From: an uncultured Eubacteriales bacterium
GTDB taxonomy: Bacteria > Bacillota > Clostridia > Oscillospirales > Acutalibacteraceae
DNA: 24,873 bases
Direction of reading: 5' to 3'
Assembly (NCBI GenBank): GCA_900317215.1
Contig: ONFW01000169.1
Location: 1-24,873, forward strand
Shown here: positions 8,565 to 15,652 of the stretch, one piece after another
Position numbering within the stretch: the stretch's first letter is position 1
Layout: each line of letters opens with the position of its first letter
Notes under the pieces: model-generated
What the model was told of the DNA's origin: nothing
Seen by the model: the letters and a program-made list of their open reading frames with translations, nothing else
Databases searched by the model: none
Translations under genes and position numbers: made by a program

Positions 8565-10175
8565 CTATTCAATATTGTTCAGGAGATTTCTGCACATCAG
8601 AAAGATCATGAACGAGATGAAGATATTCCAGATGAATACCGGCAGACCGAGAAATGTCATGGCTATAAAGGTCAGCTCTGAGCTGAGTGAGGAAAGCAGC
8701 AGAATGCCGAGGACTATTCCCGGTGTCATAAGAAGCACCATAATGCCCATGTAGAAGGTAATAAAGATACCCCTGTTGCCGCTGATGCCTACTATCCTCT
8801 GAGCAAGTATATTGGACGAAATATAAATGCAGCCAAAGCTGCCGTAAACGAGGATAGAAACAAGTGCATCGGTAAAATGTCCGCCGGTTATAGCCCACAG
8901 CGCCAGAAAAGCCAGGGCGCCGTCCGCAAAGGGCTTGATAATGCTTGTTGCGCCTGCCATGATAAGCTTTTTTACAGGATCGTCGGGAATAAGGAAAATA
9001 TAGGGCTTGTTAAGCTCCTTGACCCAGTCTCCTGCGGCGCTGAAAAAGAATTGTATATATGCGCAGATAACTGCATCGGCTATGAATATAACTGTGGCTT
9101 TATCGCTGCTGCCAAAGGCAGGCTTCATTGCAAAGCCTATAACAGCGGTCACTCCTAAAAGAACGATAGTGTTTATATTGAAGAACATAAAGCGTGTTCG
9201 TCTTGCGCCCTCCCTGAGATGCTTGAAGAATATCGCAGAGGCTCCGCTTCCGCGTTTTATGCCGTGCTTTCTGAGCCTTGCGCTTGAGGGTCCGATAGAA
9301 TATTCGCTGACGTTACCCGTGCGAAGGTTCTCCTTGAACTCAAAGAAGCTCTCGGCATTCTGCAGCACGTCCTCATAATAATCGAGCCTTGTGAAGATAA
9401 AAAGAATGATGCTCATGATACAGAACACAGCAAGCAGGGACGAGAAGATTATTATTTTCAGGGCGTTGCCTTCAATGATCCCGAAAACGATCCCGTGTAC
9501 CCAGCCGATGAAGGGAGCATATTCAAGATAAGGCATTGAGATAGCGGTGTAAAGGTTCTCGAGGGTCATGCCATAGGTAAACATATAGGCGATTACGGTG
9601 CCGAGAGCGTAGAATGCCAGAGCATAGATGAAGTATTTGAGAAAGGGCGTCAGAGACGGCTTTGCACTGCAGATGCAGAAAAGCAGCAGAGTAGTCATCT
9701 GCACGACAAGCAGCATAAGGGCTATGCCGCCGACAAGCAGCAGTGCTCTTTCAAGGGTGAGATCGAACATTCTCACCGCCATGCTGCCGTATGCGGCAAA
9801 GCACACAACAAGAAAAAGCGAGGTCGCAAGCTGTCTGCCTATACCGTAGATCAGTACCCTCTTGGGTGAGATAGGAGCTACAAAGATATTGTTGACATCT
9901 CCCATTGTAAAAAAGCTTGAGCCTGTACTCAGCCCCTTCAGCATGATCGGTATGCTTATAAAATAGAGTATCGCAAGAAAAGCGCCGTAAAGTATCCTCG
10001 GGTCGAGCTTATCCGTCATTTCGGGATCCATTGTAAAGCCTTTTATCACGGCATACACAAGGCTTGCGGCTATAAGACCGTAGACAATCAGCTTCAAAGG
10101 GCTTCTCAGTGTGTCAATAACTCCATTTTTCAGGTTTTTTCTGAGCATATACAGAATTGCGCCCATATCACTCAC
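8565..10175 (-). CDS. ABC exporter permease (putative ABC_export-type membrane protein)
   Basis: This is a 536-residue integral membrane protein with about ten or more hydrophobic segments, for example around residues 28-46, 65-82, 108-130, 145-170, 180-200 and 238-260, and several more in the last 200 residues. It follows the ATPase gene with overlapping ends, so it is the membrane partner of that ATPase. The overall pattern resembles the Firmicute 'putative ABC exporter' permeases; I recognise this only moderately and cannot name a substrate. The start is a GTG at 10175, overlapping the ATPase stop. An ATG at 10166, with AAGG nine bases upstream, is an equally reasonable start and would shorten the protein by three residues. 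No clear terminator follows before the prfB promoter. Confidence 0.8.
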   Translation of the reverse strand: MSDMGAILYMLRKNLKNGVIDTLRSPLKLIVYGLIAASLVYAVIKGFTMDPEMTDKLDPRILYGAFLAILYFISIPIMLKGLSTGSSFFTMGDVNNIFVAPISPKRVLIYGIGRQLATSLFLVVCFAAYGSMAVRMFDLTLERALLLVGGIALMLLVVQMTTLLLFCICSAKPSLTPFLKYFIYALAFYALGTVIAYMFTYGMTLENLYTAISMPYLEYAPFIGWVHGIVFGIIEGNALKIIIFSSLLAVFCIMSIILFIFTRLDYYEDVLQNAESFFEFKENLRTGNVSEYSIGPSSARLRKHGIKRGSGASAIFFKHLREGARRTRFMFFNINTIVLLGVTAVIGFAMKPAFGSSDKATVIFIADAVICAYIQFFFSAAGDWVKELNKPYIFLIPDDPVKKLIMAGATSIIKPFADGALAFLALWAITGGHFTDALVSILVYGSFGCIYISSNILAQRIVGISGNRGIFITFYMGIMVLLMTPGIVLGILLLSSLSSELTFIAMTFLGLPVFIWNIFISFMIFLMCRNLLNNIE

Positions 10176-10899
10176 CCTTGTCCTTTTCTTCCGCTGAGCC
10201 GTTGTTTTTTTCGGTTATCATGAAAAACAGCTCCTCAAGATTCTCTCCGCTTTTTTCCACAGCCTTTCTTTCACGCTCAGCCTCTATCCTGCCGTTCATC
10301 ATGATGAGCAGCTTGTCCCAGAATTCTTCCACACTGTCCAGCATGTGGGTGCTTATTATTATAGTAGTACCCTTTCCCCTCAGCTCCGAAAGCATAGCCT
10401 TGAGCTCCTTTATAGCATGGGGATCAAGCCCTACGAAGGGCTCGTCGAAAAGCACCGCCGCAGGCTCTATCAACAGTGCGCAGCAAATGCTTATCTTCTG
10501 CTGCATTCCCTTTGAAAGCTCCTTGCCCATTTTATTTTTTTTATCCGCAAGCTCCATGCGTCTTATCAGCATTTCGGCTCTTTCCTGCCAGTTTTCAAGC
10601 TTATAGGCTCTCGCAATAAATTCCATGTGCTCCCATACGGTCAGAAGCTCAAAGGGCGCAGGTATCTCGGGAACATAGCCGAGCAGCCTTTTGGCCTCAA
10701 TGCTTTTGTTGTTGAAGCCGCAGATCTCTATTTCTCCCTCAAAGCGCAGAAGTCCCGCAATGCATTTTATTGCAGTGGATTTTCCTGCGCCGTTCGGTCC
10801 CGCAAGAACAGCTATCTCACCGTTTTCTACGATGAAGGACATATTGTTGTTGGCTGTAAAGCGTCCGTATTTTTTTGTAAGGTGTGATACGTTTATCAT
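10168..10899 (-). CDS. ABC transporter ATP-binding protein (exporter operon)
   Basis: This 243-residue cytoplasmic ATPase powers the adjacent permease. It has Walker A GPNGAGKST at residues 34-42, a signature motif that reads LSKGMQQK instead of the usual LSGGQ, Walker B VLFDEPFVGLD and an H-loop ISTHML. The LSKGM signature is common in ABC-2 type and related exporters. The start has GGGGAG about 8 bases upstream. It begins 15 bases after the lipoprotein stop, and its 3' end overlaps the permease gene, so all three genes are one operon. The C-terminal 30 residues are charged and probably non-conserved. The substrate is unknown. Confidence 0.9.
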   Translation of the reverse strand: MINVSHLTKKYGRFTANNNMSFIVENGEIAVLAGPNGAGKSTAIKCIAGLLRFEGEIEICGFNNKSIEAKRLLGYVPEIPAPFELLTVWEHMEFIARAYKLENWQERAEMLIRRMELADKKNKMGKELSKGMQQKISICCALLIEPAAVLFDEPFVGLDPHAIKELKAMLSELRGKGTTIIISTHMLDSVEEFWDKLLIMMNGRIEAERERKAVEKSGENLEELFFMITEKNNGSAEEKDKGE

Positions 10900-10914
10900 T
10901 ACGGTCTCCCCTGT

Positions 10915-11661
10915 TCATTCCTGGATATTGCCTTGGTCTGTCTCAAAAACAGATACGTCCTTTACCTTTGGCGAGAGCTCCCTGAAGATAAAGGTAGTCC
11001 TGCCGCCTGTCTTTTCCATGACCTCCATAACGGGCTTGTCGTCGATAAAGTAATAGGTTATATAGACCTCACTGCCTTTATCTGACGATATTTCATTTTC
11101 TGACAAACGGTATTTAACAAAATCCGCTGTCTCGGTTTTTCCGTCCTTATCGGGATCTATCTCTGTCACTCCGGAGGCTTCGTATATCAGCGGCTCGGTA
11201 ACTCCGAGATACAGCTCCTTTGTATAAGGCTTTACAAATTCGTCCACTTCTTCGGTATAGAGCTGTTTTTTATATGTGCCGTCTTCTTCAAGCTGATATG
11301 AATAGTTGTTTTTTACTATCATGCGGGCCTGTTTTCCGTCAGGCATGAGCATTTCGATCATAGCCTTCTGAGAGCTCTTGTCAGCGGCAACGGTCAGCTC
11401 ATAGCTGTTGATCTCTCCGTTTAAAATGCCTGACTCAACTGTTATGCCTGCCTTGATAAAAAACTCGTCCGATGAGAACAACGCTCCGAAGCTATCCTCA
11501 AGAAGCTTTTTTTCATCTCTGCTGCTCTCCTCGTAAACAGACTCCGCAGACGGACCTGCATTGCTTTGTGTGTCGCTGTGCATGTCCCTGTTATTATCCG
11601 AACAGGCTGAGGCGGTCAGAGTGAGCATTAAAAGGAGGAGCAGTATTATTGACCTTTTCAT
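10915..11661 (-). CDS. Lipoprotein, first gene of the ABC exporter operon
   Basis: The 248-residue protein has a lipoprotein signal: MKR, a leucine-rich core and a lipobox ending SAC, with Cys20 as the predicted lipid-modified residue. The mature part starts with a serine- and acid-rich linker and continues as a mostly beta-type, acidic domain that ends near VFETDQG. I do not recognise the family with confidence. A LolA/LppX-like lipoprotein fold is one possibility, suggested only by the alternating beta pattern and the length. It lies directly upstream of an ABC ATPase and permease, so it probably acts outside the membrane with that exporter. A good promoter and an AGGAAGGA ribosome binding site, 9 bases before the ATG, precede it. 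Confidence 0.85.
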   Translation of the reverse strand: MKRSIILLLLLMLTLTASACSDNNRDMHSDTQSNAGPSAESVYEESSRDEKKLLEDSFGALFSSDEFFIKAGITVESGILNGEINSYELTVAADKSSQKAMIEMLMPDGKQARMIVKNNYSYQLEEDGTYKKQLYTEEVDEFVKPYTKELYLGVTEPLIYEASGVTEIDPDKDGKTETADFVKYRLSENEISSDKGSEVYITYYFIDDKPVMEVMEKTGGRTTFIFRELSPKVKDVSVFETDQGNIQE

Positions 11662-11703
11662 AGCTGTTTATCCTTCCTATCAAATTTATTCTTGTATATT
11701 ATA

Positions 11704-11732
11704 ATTCTATCACGCAAATCCCGTTTCGTCAA
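11704..11732 (-). promoter_or_regulatory. Promoter of the lipoprotein-ABC exporter operon
   Basis: The -35 TTGACG (11732 to 11727) and the -10 TAGAAT (11709 to 11704) are separated by 17 bases, a close sigma-A match. The predicted start point lies about 35 bases before the lipoprotein ATG. Confidence 0.75.
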
Positions 11733-11893
11733 TTTTCTGTAGAGACTTTTTACCGTCAGAAGGGCAGCATGGTGAGGAACAGCACAGATGTACATGAGTA
11801 AAATATTTTTGAATAACTTAACGGATAATGACAGATAAATTATTTTACTGTATTCTATTACCTGCTTTTTCTTATAATAATACGATTTGGGGG

Positions 11894-11922
11894 TTGACAT
11901 AACGCTGATATTATTGTTTAAT
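11894..11922 (+). promoter_or_regulatory. Promoter of ptsP
   Basis: A perfect -35 TTGACA (11894-11899) and a -10 TTTAAT (11917-11922) are separated by 17 bases. The leader to the ATG at 12025 is about 95 bases and has no obvious strong hairpin. Confidence 0.75.
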
Positions 11923-12024
11923 AAATGTTAGAGCCAAAAACAGGCTGATTTAGCACTTGCTGTTATTAGACTGCTGTATATTATCATCAATGCTTTGCAA
12001 AAACGGACGAAGGAGGTCGATATT

Positions 12025-13680
12025 ATGCTGGAGCTTTACGGAAAGGGCGTATCCAACGGAATAGCAATTGGACGACTTTCTTTTTATGCTAAATCCACGG
12101 ATAATAACGTGCCTAAGTATTCCGTTTCAGATACGGCTTCAGAGTATAAAAGATATAAGACTGCAGTCAAGCTTGCAAAGCAGCGCTTGCAGCTATTGTA
12201 TGATGAAGCCTGCAAGCGGATAAGCAAAAGCGAGTCTGTAATATTTCAGACGCATATCATGATCCTCGAGGATTCCAAGTTTGTAGAAACAGTTGAAAAG
12301 CTGATCCTTGCAGAGCACCTTAACGCTGAGTTCGCCGTTTATGATACGGCGCTCAAGATAGCTGAGATATTCCGCTCCCTCGACGACGAGTATCTTCGCC
12401 AGAGATACACCGATATCATTGATGCCGCTAATACCGTGCTTGATATACTCCACCCGAAAAAGCCGATCATGGCAGACAAAACAAGCCCTGTTATTGTTGC
12501 TGCCGCGGAGCTTCTTCCCAGCGAGACTATCAGCTTTAACCAGAACAACCTTCTCGGATTCATCACCTCAAAGGGCTCCAGAAACTCTCATACCGCCATA
12601 CTTGCCAGAACTCTCGGTCTGCCGCTCGTCACTCAGATCAAGGGCTCTCTTTCACGCTTTGACGGAATGGAGGCTATTATCGACGGTCAGACTGGAAGGG
12701 TCGTCATTAATCCCGACCACAACACTCTTGCCCATTACATGGCAAAGCAAAGAATGTACCGTGAAAAGCTGCAGAATCTGAAAAATCAGCTCGGACTTCC
12801 TGCTGTTACGAGGAACGGACAGCGGATCAGGCTTCTTGCAAGGATAGAGAATATTGACGGACTTGAGTCCGCCAGAAAAAGCGATGCCGAGGGAGTTGGC
12901 ATTTTCAGGACTGACTATCTCTATGCCAAAAGAAAATCTCCGCCCTCTGAGGAGGAACAGTTCTCGGTATATAAAACCGTGCTAAGGGCTTTTGAGGGAA
13001 GACCTGTTGTGATAGCCGCAGCAAATTTAGGCTCGGAAAAATCGATCAGCTATCTTGATATACCTGAGGAGAACAATCCTGCTATCGGCTATAAGGGTAT
13101 CAGGGTGCTGCTTGACAACAAAGAGCTTTTTATGACTCAGCTAAGGGCGCTTTACAGAGCCTCGGTTTACGGCAGGCTGTCTATCCTTCTTCCTATGGTG
13201 AACAATACCGAAGAGATCGAATACGTCAAGAGAACTCTTGAGGAGGTCAAGCTGGAGCTAAAGTCGAAGGGTCAGGAGCATGCCGACAGGATAGGTCTCG
13301 GGGTAATGATCGAGACGCCGGCAGCAGCTTTGATCTCGGATGAGATATGCAGGATAACGGATTTTGTTACTATTGGCACAAATTCCCTTACGCAGTATAC
13401 TCTTGCTATGGACAGAGAAAACCAGAAGCTTGAATATTTCTATGAGCCGTATCACAAGGCTGTGCTAAGACTGATAAGACTTGTGTGCAGTAATGCGCAT
13501 AAGAGCGGAAAGACTGTTGCAGTCTGCGGTGAGCTTGCCTGTGATCCTCACATGACCAAGAGCTTACTTGCAATGGAGGCTGATGAGCTTATAGTCATGC
13601 CCTCAAAGCTGCTCGATATTAAATCAGCCGTCAGAGGCTGCGACACTACAGATAAGGATAAAATATTATCAAGAATATAA
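12025..13680 (+). CDS. ptsP: Phosphoenolpyruvate-protein phosphotransferase (PTS enzyme I) homologue with altered active site
   Basis: Enzyme I takes the phosphoryl group from PEP onto a histidine and passes it to HPr. The 551-residue protein has the complete fold order: N-terminal HPr-binding helices, the phosphohistidine domain with GSRNSHTAILART (His189), and the PEP-binding barrel with GVGIFRTDYLY, NPAIGYKGIR, GVMIETPAA, GTNSLTQYT, MDRENQ and VCGELACDP. Two canonical catalytic residues differ. The RT-x-DIGGDK segment reads AAANLGSEK, so the PEP-binding Arg (Arg332 in E. coli) is Ala331. GTND reads GTNS, so the Mg2+ ligand Asp455 is Ser454. Glu430, Arg464 and Cys501 are kept. AGGAGG lies 8 bases before the chosen ATG. 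No HPr or sugar permease gene is nearby. It may be a regulatory or degenerate paralogue. Confidence 0.9.
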   Translation: MLELYGKGVSNGIAIGRLSFYAKSTDNNVPKYSVSDTASEYKRYKTAVKLAKQRLQLLYDEACKRISKSESVIFQTHIMILEDSKFVETVEKLILAEHLNAEFAVYDTALKIAEIFRSLDDEYLRQRYTDIIDAANTVLDILHPKKPIMADKTSPVIVAAAELLPSETISFNQNNLLGFITSKGSRNSHTAILARTLGLPLVTQIKGSLSRFDGMEAIIDGQTGRVVINPDHNTLAHYMAKQRMYREKLQNLKNQLGLPAVTRNGQRIRLLARIENIDGLESARKSDAEGVGIFRTDYLYAKRKSPPSEEEQFSVYKTVLRAFEGRPVVIAAANLGSEKSISYLDIPEENNPAIGYKGIRVLLDNKELFMTQLRALYRASVYGRLSILLPMVNNTEEIEYVKRTLEEVKLELKSKGQEHADRIGLGVMIETPAAALISDEICRITDFVTIGTNSLTQYTLAMDRENQKLEYFYEPYHKAVLRLIRLVCSNAHKSGKTVAVCGELACDPHMTKSLLAMEADELIVMPSKLLDIKSAVRGCDTTDKDKILSRI

Positions 13681-13685
13681 AAAAC

Positions 13686-13727
13686 AAGGCTTCAACTGCC
13701 GGTGGATATCGGCTGTTGGAGCCTTTT
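13686..13727 (+). terminator. Intrinsic terminator after ptsP
   Basis: The arms AAGGCT (13686-13691) and AGCCTT (13720-13725) form the base of a long stem that continues with CAAC/GTTG and GCCG/CGGC. TTTT follows. It starts 5 bases after the ptsP stop and ends only about 20 bases before the nth start. Confidence 0.8.
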
Positions 13728-13745
13728 GAAAAGAGGAGAAAAACA

Positions 13746-14390
13746 GTGGATAAAAAAGAAAAGGCGCTGAAGGCGGTCATGCTGCTTGAAAAGGAATATC
13801 CGGAGGCGATATGCTCTCTTGTTTATACAGACCCTCTGCAGCTTCTTATAGCCACAAGGCTTGCGGCGCAGTGTACGGATAAGCGTGTGAATATGGTCAC
13901 CCCTGCCCTGTTTGAAAGATTTCCCTCAGTACAGGACTTTGCCGAGGCTGACGTCGGAGAGGTCGAGGAGCTGATAAAGAGCTGCGGTCTGTATAAGACC
14001 AAGGCAAGAGATATAGTTGCTATGTGCAGAACGCTCTGTGAGGAGTATTCCGGCAGGGTCCCGGATACTGTGGAGGAGCTTATCAGACTGCAGGGTGTCG
14101 GCAGAAAAACGGCAAATCTTGTTGTAGGTGATATCTACGGAAAGCCGGCAGTGGTAGTTGATACGCACTGTATAAGGATAACGGGAAGGCTCGGGCTTCA
14201 TGCTTCAAAAGATGCTGTCAGGATCGAGAGTATTCTGAGAGAGCTGCTTCCGCCGGAAAAATCGAACGATTTCTGTCACCGGCTTGTGCTTCACGGAAGG
14301 GCGGTATGCGACGCAAGAAAGCCGAAATGCGCTGAGTGCTGTATGCATGATATTTGCAGCTATTATCAGGACATGGAAAAAAACGCTTGA
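13746..14390 (+). CDS. nth: Endonuclease III (DNA N-glycosylase/AP lyase)
   Basis: Endonuclease III removes oxidised pyrimidines and cuts at the resulting abasic site in base excision repair. The 214-residue protein has the helix-hairpin-helix LQGVGRKTAN with catalytic Lys121, the catalytic Asp139 in VVVDTH, and a C-terminal 4Fe-4S cluster with Cys188, Cys195, Cys198 and Cys204 in the family spacing C-x6-C-x2-C-x5-C. I chose the GTG at 13746 because GAGGAG ends 7 bases upstream. A longer reading from a TTG at 13716 would start inside the ptsP terminator and has no ribosome binding site. No separate promoter is visible between the terminator and the start, so transcription may be read-through from ptsP or come from a promoter inside ptsP. 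Confidence 0.95.
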   Translation: MDKKEKALKAVMLLEKEYPEAICSLVYTDPLQLLIATRLAAQCTDKRVNMVTPALFERFPSVQDFAEADVGEVEELIKSCGLYKTKARDIVAMCRTLCEEYSGRVPDTVEELIRLQGVGRKTANLVVGDIYGKPAVVVDTHCIRITGRLGLHASKDAVRIESILRELLPPEKSNDFCHRLVLHGRAVCDARKPKCAECCMHDICSYYQDMEKNA

Positions 14391-14418
14391 TACTGTAATG
14401 ACATAATCCCCGCGCAAA

Positions 14419-14464
14419 ATGCCAAAATATAAACGGAACTGATTTTAAAGAGGGGTTTTGGCAT
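14419..14464 (+). promoter_or_regulatory. Inverted repeat covering the start codon of the downstream ABC ATPase
   Basis: ATGCCAAAA (14419-14427) and TTTTGGCAT (14456-14464) are perfect 9-base complements. The second arm is the spacer between the Shine-Dalgarno (AGAGGGG) and the start codon plus the first two bases of that codon. The Shine-Dalgarno lies in the 28-base loop. The structure could lower initiation unless opened. This is inference from pairing only; the stem is AT-rich. Confidence 0.4.
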
Positions 14465-15134
14465 GGAGGATATTATTGAGCTGAGAGACGTCACAAGGCT
14501 GTACAGAACGGGCAGCAGGACAGTGCGTGCGCTTGACAGGGTGAGCCTTTCGGTAAAGGAGGGAGAATTTGTTTCTATAATAGGTCAGTCGGGCTCGGGC
14601 AAATCGACACTGATGAATATTTTAGGCTGTCTCGACAAGCCTGATTTCGGGCATTATTATCTTGACGGAGAGGCTGTTTCAGAGTTTAAGGAAGGACGCC
14701 TGACCTATATAAGAAACAGTGTTATCGGCTTTATTTTTCAGAGCTTTCACCTGATACCCTCACTTAGCGCCCTTGAAAATGTGGAGCTTCCGCTGATATA
14801 CAGGGGTACGGGCAGGCGTGAAAGAAGAAGGATAGCTCTTGAGGCGCTTGACACGGTTGGTCTTGGAATGAGGACTGACCATAAGCCGGGTGAGCTTTCG
14901 GGAGGGCAGCAGCAGAGAGTCGCTATTGCAAGGGCTGTTGCCGCAAGACCGAGGATAATCCTTGCCGATGAGCCGACCGGAAATCTTGACAGCAGCTCCG
15001 GAGCAGAGATAATGGAAATACTCTGCTCTCTGCATAAGGATTCCTCAACTGTGATAGTCATTACACATGACAGCAGGGTGGCGGCTATGGCGCAAAGATG
15101 TATAATTATTTCCGACGGAAGAATAATAAAATGA
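14463..15134 (+). CDS. ABC transporter ATP-binding protein, MacB/LolD type, without adjacent permease
   Basis: This 223-residue ATPase has Walker A GQSGSGKST at residues 41-49, a Q-loop in FIFQSFHLIPSLSALENVELP, the signature LSGGQQQRVAIARA, Walker B ILADEPTGNLD and an H-loop VITHD. The ENVELP segment and EPTGNLDSSSG are typical of the MacB/LolD/FtsE branch, whose members work with MacB/FtsX-like permeases in peptide export, lipoprotein release or resistance. No permease lies on either side: nth is upstream and a small soluble protein is downstream, each apparently in its own unit. It therefore either serves a permease encoded elsewhere or is a leftover. It starts 72 bases after nth on the same strand, with AGAGGGG 7 bases before the ATG. 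Confidence 0.9.
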   Translation: MEDIIELRDVTRLYRTGSRTVRALDRVSLSVKEGEFVSIIGQSGSGKSTLMNILGCLDKPDFGHYYLDGEAVSEFKEGRLTYIRNSVIGFIFQSFHLIPSLSALENVELPLIYRGTGRRERRRIALEALDTVGLGMRTDHKPGELSGGQQQRVAIARAVAARPRIILADEPTGNLDSSSGAEIMEILCSLHKDSSTVIVITHDSRVAAMAQRCIIISDGRIIK

Positions 15135-15239
15135 CTTATTTGTCAATAACGCTCCTATTCTCTGTTATTATTCACAAAAACTCAGCTTGTTATTCTTGCA
15201 TATTCCATAAAGAAAAAGGCCGTATTTGTTAAAAAACGA

Positions 15240-15293
15240 TTGACAAGACGCAATTATATGCTATAATGAAATCAGTAAGCAGCAATTGCTTAC
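15240..15293 (+). promoter_or_regulatory. Consensus promoter followed by a hairpin at the transcript start
   Basis: The -35 TTGACA (15240-15245) and the -10 TATAAT (15262-15267) both match consensus perfectly, with a 16-base spacer. Directly at the expected start point a perfect 7-base inverted repeat, GTAAGCA (15275-15281) and TGCTTAC (15287-15293), loop GCAAT, follows. It could be a 5' mRNA-stabilising hairpin or an operator. The rest of the 195-base gap before this gene has only a weak AATAAC/GTTATT stem (15145-15169) after the ABC gene. Confidence 0.8.
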
Positions 15294-15329
15294 CGTATAA
15301 TAACCAGAGAAATTAAGGAGGTCAAAACT

Positions 15330-15584
15330 ATGAAAGACGCAGTAGAACTCCATGATGTGGACGTTAAGGAATTCCTTGCTGTTATTGACACCTGTGAGGG
15401 TGACGTATTCCTGGTAACCGACGAGGGAGACCGCCTTAACCTTAAGAGCAAGCTTTGTCAGCTTATCGGTCTTACACAGCTTATCGAAGGCGGCAAGATC
15501 ACCAATGCTCACCTTGAATGTCAGAATCCCGAGGATGAGAGCAAGCTCTTCCGTTTTAATTTGTTCGGTGCTAAAGCCGAGTAA
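15330..15584 (+). CDS. Small acidic protein of unknown function, strongly expressed by its signals
   Basis: The 84-residue protein is acidic and has no signal peptide or membrane segment, so it is probably cytoplasmic. It contains a short beta-rich N-terminal part (GDVFLVTDEGDRLNLKSKL), a central helix (LCQLIGLTQLIEGG) and a C-terminal strand (LFRFNLFG). The protein looks like a folded, conserved clostridial small protein, but I cannot assign a function. The expression signals are exceptional: a perfect-consensus promoter, a hairpin at the transcript start, AAGGAGG 9 bases before the ATG, and a strong terminator just after the stop. It is a single-gene transcription unit. Confidence 0.85.
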   Translation: MKDAVELHDVDVKEFLAVIDTCEGDVFLVTDEGDRLNLKSKLCQLIGLTQLIEGGKITNAHLECQNPEDESKLFRFNLFGAKAE

Positions 15585-15597
15585 TATTTCTGCATCA

Positions 15598-15643
15598 TAA
15601 AAACGCAGGCATGGAACATTAAAGCTCCGCGCCTGTTTTTTTT
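15598..15643. terminator. Bidirectional terminator between the small protein and the surface protein gene
   Basis: CAGGC (15606-15610) pairs with GCCTG (15631-15635), with an inner GGA/TCC pairing. Eight T residues follow on the plus strand (15636-15643). Five T residues follow on the minus strand (complement of 15599-15603). It can serve the converging genes on both sides. Confidence 0.75.
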
Positions 15644-15652
15644 ACCCTGTCA

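Larger units (their letters stand above)
11662..12024. other. Divergent intergenic region between the exporter operon and ptsP
   Basis: This 363-base AT-rich gap holds two divergent promoters, one for the lipoprotein operon (minus, 11732-11704) and one for ptsP (plus, 11894-11922), and the 5' leader of ptsP of roughly 95 bases. In the middle part, 11740-11890, I see no convincing gene, operator or strong hairpin. Confidence 0.6.

Noticed and set aside
10157..10606. A 149-codon plus-strand frame rich in serine and phenylalanine
   Set aside because: It is antisense to the exporter ATPase, whose Walker and signature motifs are complete.
11658..11900. An 80-codon minus-strand frame upstream of the lipoprotein
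   Set aside because: It runs through the lipoprotein promoter, has no ribosome binding site and its product looks like translated AT-rich noncoding DNA.
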